Notes under the pieces: generated by a model | What the model was told of the DNA's origin: nothing | Seen by the model: the letters and a program-made list of their open reading frames with translations, nothing else | The model's database searches: none | Part shown: one piece after another, positions 59,324 through 64,000 of the stretch | How positions within the stretch are numbered: position 1 is the stretch's first letter | How the letters are laid out: each line of letters starts with the position of its first letter | From: Leptospira saintgironsiae | Lineage (GTDB): Bacteria; Spirochaetota; Leptospiria; Leptospirales; Leptospiraceae | Direction: 5' to 3' | Assembly: GCF_002811765.1 (NCBI RefSeq) | Contig: NZ_NPDR01000002.1 | Coordinates: 372,001 to 436,000 of the forward strand | DNA length: 64,000 bases | Position numbers and translations under genes: made by a program

Positions 59324-59953
59324 ATGGATTCTCAGGCCAACTCCGATTCCAGGCTTAGTGTTCCCTTTTCCAAGGGGATTTTCTTCCGCCTAATCCTTTT
59401 ACTAATAACGAGCCTTCTTACAGTTTGTGCTCCGTCAGAACAATCTAATCTAGGTGTCAAAGATTTTGAAGGCATCAGTTTGGAAGGAGAGACTATTCGG
59501 ATCAGCGATATTGCTGCTGATCGAATTGCTCTTAACGTGTATGGACCGAATTGCCTTCCTTGTGTTAAGGAAATTCCAGTTTTAAATTATCTGAATACAG
59601 AACTGAAAAAAACTCCACATATCAAGTTATACATGATCGTGGACCCGGATATATTTTTTGATAATCCGGAAGCTCTTTCAACAGAACAAAAAATGAAAGA
59701 AGCTGCGGTTCTAATGAAAGAAGAAGTTAAAAAATTTGGAATACAACTTCCAGTCCTGATCATGAAACCACCTTTCAAAGTGGATCGTATCGAAGGACTA
59801 GTAACTGGAACTCCGGAAACACTTCTATTCAAAACAAAACCTTTGATCTTATATTATAATTTTATTGGGCCGATCAGCGAAGAATCTGATCCGAATAAAA
59901 TCCCAAAAAATATGAAAGTGATCTTCTTCAAAAGAATGGCCGGCCAATCATGA
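59324..59953 (+). CDS. Redoxin-like lipoprotein
   Basis: A 209-residue protein. A hydrophobic segment followed by TVCAPSEQS looks like a lipoprotein signal (lipid-anchored Cys about 36). The mature part has a thioredoxin-like fold with the candidate redox motif CLPC in [18 protein letters not shown]. TlpA-type members reduce periplasmic disulfides in cytochrome c or copper-site assembly. The CxxC spacing is right, although the residues between (LP) are unusual. The stop overlaps the amidotransferase start by four bases. Confidence 0.75.
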   Translation: MDSQANSDSRLSVPFSKGIFFRLILLLITSLLTVCAPSEQSNLGVKDFEGISLEGETIRISDIAADRIALNVYGPNCLPCVKEIPVLNYLNTELKKTPHIKLYMIVDPDIFFDNPEALSTEQKMKEAAVLMKEEVKKFGIQLPVLIMKPPFKVDRIEGLVTGTPETLLFKTKPLILYYNFIGPISEESDPNKIPKNMKVIFFKRMAGQS

Positions 59954-60645
59954 GATGTCTCATTGTTCGGTTCAAAGACTGCGAAGGTCCTGGAACTCTA
60001 TTAGATTCTTTGCAAGCTAGGAATTATAGGATTACCTATCATAACGCGTATGACGAACGAGTGCATATTGTTCCTGCGGCTCATCAAATGTTTGATCTGG
60101 TTGTATTTTTAGGCGGACCTCAAACCGTTCATGATCCTAATCAGCATAAATTTTTTAAACCTTGGCTGGAACTTGCTTCTCACTTAGTATCTATGAAAGA
60201 TAAAAAGGTGATCGGGATCTGTTTGGGTTCTCAGATCTTAGCTACTGCTTTAGGTGCTAAGGTGTACGAAGGGGAGAAGGGACCAGAAGTAGGATTCTCC
60301 GATGTAAAAGTTGTGAATCCTTCTAATCCTGCATTTTCTAAATTGAGCGGGATGACCACTTTTCCTGCATTCCATCTACATGAGGATGTATTCGAGATCC
60401 CTAAGGGTGCAGATCATCTGTTACAAGGAAGTTTTTATTCTAACCAAATGTTTGGATATGAGAATCGAGTATTCGGTATCCAATGTCATCTGGAAGTAAC
60501 AGAGAATATGTTAAATGTTTGGAAGAATATACATTCTGAGTTTATCAAAAAAGCAGGATGGATTCCCGGACCCGAAACGGAAGATCTTAGGTCTCAGATG
60601 GAAAGGGCGGGTAGAGCGCTCTTCGAAGGAATTTTGGATTTATAA
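59950..60645 (+). CDS. Class-I glutamine amidotransferase-like protein
   Basis: A 231-residue protein of the GMP-synthase-type amidotransferase family. The nucleophile elbow is [15 protein letters not shown] (Cys about 88), and the catalytic His-Glu pair is in IQCHLEVTE. The N-terminal pattern [11 protein letters not shown] is typical of stand-alone class-I members, which may hydrolyse gamma-glutamyl compounds or supply ammonia. Substrate unknown. It is cotranscribed with the redoxin-like lipoprotein gene and precedes secA by 69 bases. Confidence 0.85.
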   Translation: MRCLIVRFKDCEGPGTLLDSLQARNYRITYHNAYDERVHIVPAAHQMFDLVVFLGGPQTVHDPNQHKFFKPWLELASHLVSMKDKKVIGICLGSQILATALGAKVYEGEKGPEVGFSDVKVVNPSNPAFSKLSGMTTFPAFHLHEDVFEIPKGADHLLQGSFYSNQMFGYENRVFGIQCHLEVTENMLNVWKNIHSEFIKKAGWIPGPETEDLRSQMERAGRALFEGILDL

Positions 60646-60714
60646 TATTTCTTATCCAATGGTCCCGCTTCAGGGACTATTATCTATTGAATTGAAACGG
60701 TTGATGGTGCATAC

Positions 60715-63435
60715 ATGATTCAGAAAATACTCAGGGTTCTATTCGGAAGTAAATACGAAAGAGATCTTAAAAGACTCACTCCGATTGTAGTCCAAATCAA
60801 TTCTTTGGAAGAGTCCATGCGCTCTCTAAGCGATCCTGAACTTTCTTCTCAGACTAGAAAGTTCAAAGAAAGACTCGCTAAGGGAGAAACATTGGATGAT
60901 ATTCTTCCGGAAGCATTTGCTACCGTAAGAGAGGCTGCCTTAAGAAAATTAGGGATGCGTCATTTCGATGTGCAGATGATGGGCGGGATCTCTCTTCATT
61001 GGGGAAATATCTCCGAGATGAAAACCGGAGAAGGTAAAACTCTAACTTCTACACTCGCAATTTATCTGAATGCTCTCGCCGGTAAAGGGGTTCATGTTGT
61101 TACAGTGAACGATTATCTGGCAAGAAGGGACGCTTTGTGGATGACTCCGATCTATGATTTCCTGGATTTATCCGTTGGGATCATCCAGCACGATATGGAG
61201 CATGATGATCGCAAGAAGGCATACTCTGCTGATATCACATACGGAACCAATAACGAATATGGTTTCGATTATCTGAGAGATAATATGGTTTCTCATATCG
61301 ATCATAAAGTACAAAGAGCACATTATTTTGCGATCGTGGATGAGGTGGACTCTATCTTGATCGACGAAGCAAGAACTCCGCTCATCATCTCTGGTCCTTC
61401 TGACGAATCCACAGATAAATATACTCGTATAGACAAGATCATTCCTAAACTCATCGAAGGTGAGGATTACGAGAAGGACGAAAAGGCCAAAAACACTCTA
61501 ATGACCGAAAAGGGTGTGGCTCATGTAGAAGAGATCTTAGGGATTGAGAACTTATACGCTCCTCAAAACGTAGATTTAGTTCATCACGTTCACCAAGCAT
61601 TAAAAGCTCATAAAATATTCCAAAGAGACGTGGACTATGTGGTCCAAAACGGAGAAGTGATCATTGTAGATGAGTTCACTGGTCGTTTGATGTCTGGTAG
61701 GAGATATTCAGACGGACTTCACCAAGCTCTGGAAGCAAAGGAAGGAGTTCCAATCGCAAGAGAATCCCAAACTCTCGCAAGTATCACTTTCCAAAACTAT
61801 TTTAGATTATACGAAAAACTTTCCGGTATGACTGGAACTGCAGACACAGAAGCAGAAGAATTCCATAAGATCTATAATCTGGATGTGATCGTAATTCCTC
61901 CGAACGTTCCTGTCCAAAGAAAAGATGCAGCAGATAGAGTTTATAGAACTGAAAAAGAAAAGTTCACTGCTATCTTAAATGAGATCAAGGATTGTAGAGA
62001 TAAAAAACAACCTGTGCTCGTAGGTACGATCTCTATCGAGAAATCAGAGGTTCTCGCTAGACTTTTAGCTCAGGCTGGAATTGCACATAACGTTCTGAAC
62101 GCTAAGTTCCACGAAAAAGAAGCAGAGATCATCGCAAACGCAGGAAAACCTGCAGCGGTTACAATCGCTACCAATATGGCGGGAAGGGGAACCGACATCG
62201 TTTTAGGTGGAGCTCAGTTATTTAAAGAAAGTCTGGAGTCTTGGAAAGAATCCGATCCAGTGATCAGCGAATTTAAAGAAGCAGTAGTTCGTGCAGATTT
62301 CGAAAGAGCAGAATCTATTTCTCAAAGATTAGATTCTCAAACAAAAAAATCTAAAGCAAACGATATCTTAACTAGCGCAAAGATCTGGAGAAAGAACCAC
62401 GATGAGGTTCTGGAAGCAGGTGGTCTTCATATTTTAGGAACAGAAAGACACGAGGCGAGAAGGATCGATAATCAGCTTAGAGGCCGTTCCGGTCGTCAAG
62501 GAGATCCAGGTTCCAGTAGATTCTATCTTTCTTTACAAGACGATCTAATGAGGATTTTCGGATCCGATAGGATCGCAGGTATCATGGAAAGACTCAAGAT
62601 GCCTGAAGGACAAGAGATCGAACACCCAATGGTGTCTAACGCAATTGCTAGGGCCCAAAAAAGGGTAGAAGGTCATAACTTCGATATTCGTAAACATCTT
62701 TTGGAATACGATGATGTAATGAACCGCCAAAGGATCGTTATCTATAAGATGAGAAACGAAGTCCTGGAAGGTGGAGATGTTACCGGACAGGCAAAGAGTT
62801 TCTTAGAAGAAATGATCGAAGCCCAAGTAGTTACTACCTGTGAAGGTGGAAATCCTAACGGTTGGGAATGGGATGTTTTAAAAGAATGGTTCGAAGGCCT
62901 AGGACTTCCTTGGAAAGTAGACCAAGACGAAATCAAAAAATCCAAAAACCCTCAATTAGCTATTTTTGATTCTTTGAATAATGCAGCTCAGACTTTCTAC
63001 CAAGAAAAAGCAGATCGAATCGGCGCTGATGTTTGGAAACTTTTAGAAAGAAATATTTTCTTAGATATTTTGGACCATCGTTGGAAAGAACATCTATATT
63101 CCATGGACCATCTGAGAGAAGGTATCTGGACTGTAGGTTACGGAGAAAAGAATCCACTCGTAGAATATAAACTCCAAGGTTTTAGATTATTCGACCAAGC
63201 AATCGAGAACATGAAATATGAGATCGTTAGCTTCTTAGTTCGTGTAGAAGTTACTGAAAAAACACAGTTGCCTGAAGAGAAAAAAGAGTATAAAAAGGTA
63301 GGTCAGGAACTGACTGGAGGCTTCCAAGAATTGCAGGGGGCTAAACCTAAAAATCCTGCTGCAGAAGCAATGCCAGTGACTTCTGGTGGTGGCGGTTCTT
63401 CTGAACGGAAGACCAGCCGGAGAAAAAGAAAATGA
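60715..63435 (+). CDS. secA: Preprotein translocase ATPase SecA, without C-terminal zinc motif
   Basis: A 906-residue motor that drives proteins through SecYEG. Walker A is MKTGEGKT and Walker B is [15 protein letters not shown]. The second ATPase domain has [10 protein letters not shown], and the [18 protein letters not shown] block is intact. Most SecA proteins end in a zinc-binding CxC...CH/CC motif used with SecB; here the tail is [20 protein letters not shown] with no Cys, so that module is absent. A basic tail may contact lipids instead. It overlaps the lipoprotein gene by four bases. Confidence 0.97.
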   Translation: MIQKILRVLFGSKYERDLKRLTPIVVQINSLEESMRSLSDPELSSQTRKFKERLAKGETLDDILPEAFATVREAALRKLGMRHFDVQMMGGISLHWGNISEMKTGEGKTLTSTLAIYLNALAGKGVHVVTVNDYLARRDALWMTPIYDFLDLSVGIIQHDMEHDDRKKAYSADITYGTNNEYGFDYLRDNMVSHIDHKVQRAHYFAIVDEVDSILIDEARTPLIISGPSDESTDKYTRIDKIIPKLIEGEDYEKDEKAKNTLMTEKGVAHVEEILGIENLYAPQNVDLVHHVHQALKAHKIFQRDVDYVVQNGEVIIVDEFTGRLMSGRRYSDGLHQALEAKEGVPIARESQTLASITFQNYFRLYEKLSGMTGTADTEAEEFHKIYNLDVIVIPPNVPVQRKDAADRVYRTEKEKFTAILNEIKDCRDKKQPVLVGTISIEKSEVLARLLAQAGIAHNVLNAKFHEKEAEIIANAGKPAAVTIATNMAGRGTDIVLGGAQLFKESLESWKESDPVISEFKEAVVRADFERAESISQRLDSQTKKSKANDILTSAKIWRKNHDEVLEAGGLHILGTERHEARRIDNQLRGRSGRQGDPGSSRFYLSLQDDLMRIFGSDRIAGIMERLKMPEGQEIEHPMVSNAIARAQKRVEGHNFDIRKHLLEYDDVMNRQRIVIYKMRNEVLEGGDVTGQAKSFLEEMIEAQVVTTCEGGNPNGWEWDVLKEWFEGLGLPWKVDQDEIKKSKNPQLAIFDSLNNAAQTFYQEKADRIGADVWKLLERNIFLDILDHRWKEHLYSMDHLREGIWTVGYGEKNPLVEYKLQGFRLFDQAIENMKYEIVSFLVRVEVTEKTQLPEEKKEYKKVGQELTGGFQELQGAKPKNPAAEAMPVTSGGGGSSERKTSRRKRK

Positions 63436-63920
63436 ATCTTAAATTCCTAATTCCCTTTTGTATTTTAGCTTTCTCTCAATGCACTTATCTTTCCGGAGAT
63501 AATGCAGGTGTGAGAGAGGGCAAAAGTCCTTCCCAATTGTATTCCGAATGTATGGGAACATTTGCAGACGACGCAAAATGTAAAGAGTTCGTTCTCAAAT
63601 CCATTCCCGATGCGGACGTGAATTTATTGGGACAGAATGCGAATCAAACTGAACTCGAAGCATCTACTCATGTTTTCATTCGTGCACAATTAATCCAATC
63701 TCTACTCTATCAAAATAAGTTATTCGTAAAAAATAAACTTGGGGAGCCTGACGAAAAAAGGACCGTGAACAATTGGGCCCCGGGAATGGAAGAATGGTTA
63801 TATTATAGACCAGTATCTAAATTTGCAGAAGGTTCAAGACCTGATAGAGAGATTTTGATACGCTTTCAGCGAGGTGCAGTAGTCCATGTGGGTTACACTC
63901 AACCTAGCCCTAATCGTTAG
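63432..63920 (+). CDS. Small lipoprotein, unknown function
   Basis: A 162-residue protein with a lipoprotein signal ([14 protein letters not shown], lipidated Cys about 17). The mature part has Cys residues in [17 protein letters not shown] that could pair, and an ordered C-terminal part ([20 protein letters not shown]). No family recognised. The ATG lies in the secA stop (ATGA), so it is coexpressed with the translocase. Confidence 0.75.
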   Translation: MNLKFLIPFCILAFSQCTYLSGDNAGVREGKSPSQLYSECMGTFADDAKCKEFVLKSIPDADVNLLGQNANQTELEASTHVFIRAQLIQSLLYQNKLFVKNKLGEPDEKRTVNNWAPGMEEWLYYRPVSKFAEGSRPDREILIRFQRGAVVHVGYTQPSPNR

Positions 63921-63942
63921 TTAATCTTCTAATTAATTCAAC

Positions 63943-63973
63943 AAAAAACGTATTGGAAAGCTAGCCGTTTTTT
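63943..63973 (+). terminator. Possible terminator after the secA-lipoprotein pair
   Basis: Arms AAAAAACG (63943-63950) and CGTTTTTT (63966-63973) form an A/T-rich eight-base stem whose 3' arm supplies the U-run. The position after the lipoprotein stop fits, but the stem is weak. Confidence 0.35.
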
Positions 63974-64000
63974 CGTAATATATAGTAAGGATTGACGGAA

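Overview
The window reads as a chromosomal segment of a Leptospira species (Spirochaetes). The evidence is the spirochaete-style gene content (several large methyl-accepting chemotaxis proteins, a HisKA_2-type hybrid kinase, Leptospira-type outer-membrane, phasin-related and lipoprotein genes), modest GC content judged by eye at about 40%, and a nonulosonic-acid synthase gene at the left edge. It is densely coding. No gap between genes exceeds about 260 bases, and no rRNA, CRISPR array, prophage or transposase is visible.

Layout. 1-6309 (minus): a tightly packed run of UbiB-like kinase, feoA, feoB and LtaS-like phosphotransferase, with 4-, 3- and 4-base junctions, followed by neuB, which runs off the left edge. 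6504-13731: an XPB-N-terminal-like protein without a helicase, a six-TM chemotaxis receptor, a metallophosphoesterase and a TPR protein. 13981-20666: ilvB-ilvN and a tandem pair of paralogous Cache chemoreceptors. 20653-29149: hemW, a GH3 enzyme, a GDSL lipoprotein, a molybdopterin oxidoreductase, an ArsR-AHSA1-membrane-VOC operon with a perfect 22-base palindrome at the ArsR start, and a DJ-1/PfpI protein. 29146-32509: molybdenum-cofactor genes (MoeB/ThiF-rhodanese, moaA, moaD, moaE, mobA-like); moaC and moeA are not in the window. 32572-35937: tRNA-Gly, tig, clpP, clpX. 36036-39464 (minus): a zinc alcohol dehydrogenase, a degenerate SpoIIE-like membrane protein, tatC and tatA. 39582-45515 (plus): a run starting with a 55-residue unannotated-looking ORF and continuing with a conserved unknown, trx, an MBL-double cNMP-binding protein, an acyl-CoA dehydrogenase and an outer-membrane protein, closed by a clear terminator. 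45703-52659: a double-ACT protein, an MFS exporter, phasin-like protein, bifunctional nuclease, GAF-alpha/beta hydrolase and a REC-PAS-PAS-kinase.

53248-54363 is the most accessory-looking part. A VapBC toxin-antitoxin pair lies between two GC-rich, hairpin-filled islands. The right island abuts a tRNA(CAU) gene and carries both a direct 9-base and an inverted 18-base copy of that tRNA's T-arm and 3' end.

54408-64000: an overlapping operon of a response regulator, an exported HEAT-repeat protein and two exported unknowns; a DUF115/MptE-like protein; a probable RNA polymerase omega subunit with a very acidic tail; a redoxin-like lipoprotein with a class-I amidotransferase; and secA, which lacks the usual C-terminal zinc motif, with a small lipoprotein gene.

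I do not claim a proven new system. The best candidates for a second look are the tRNA-linked repeat island with VapBC, the 55-residue ORF, the non-canonical FeoB nucleotide-binding motifs, the response-regulator/HEAT operon, and two intergenic imperfect inverted repeats (after the XPB-like gene and after clpX).
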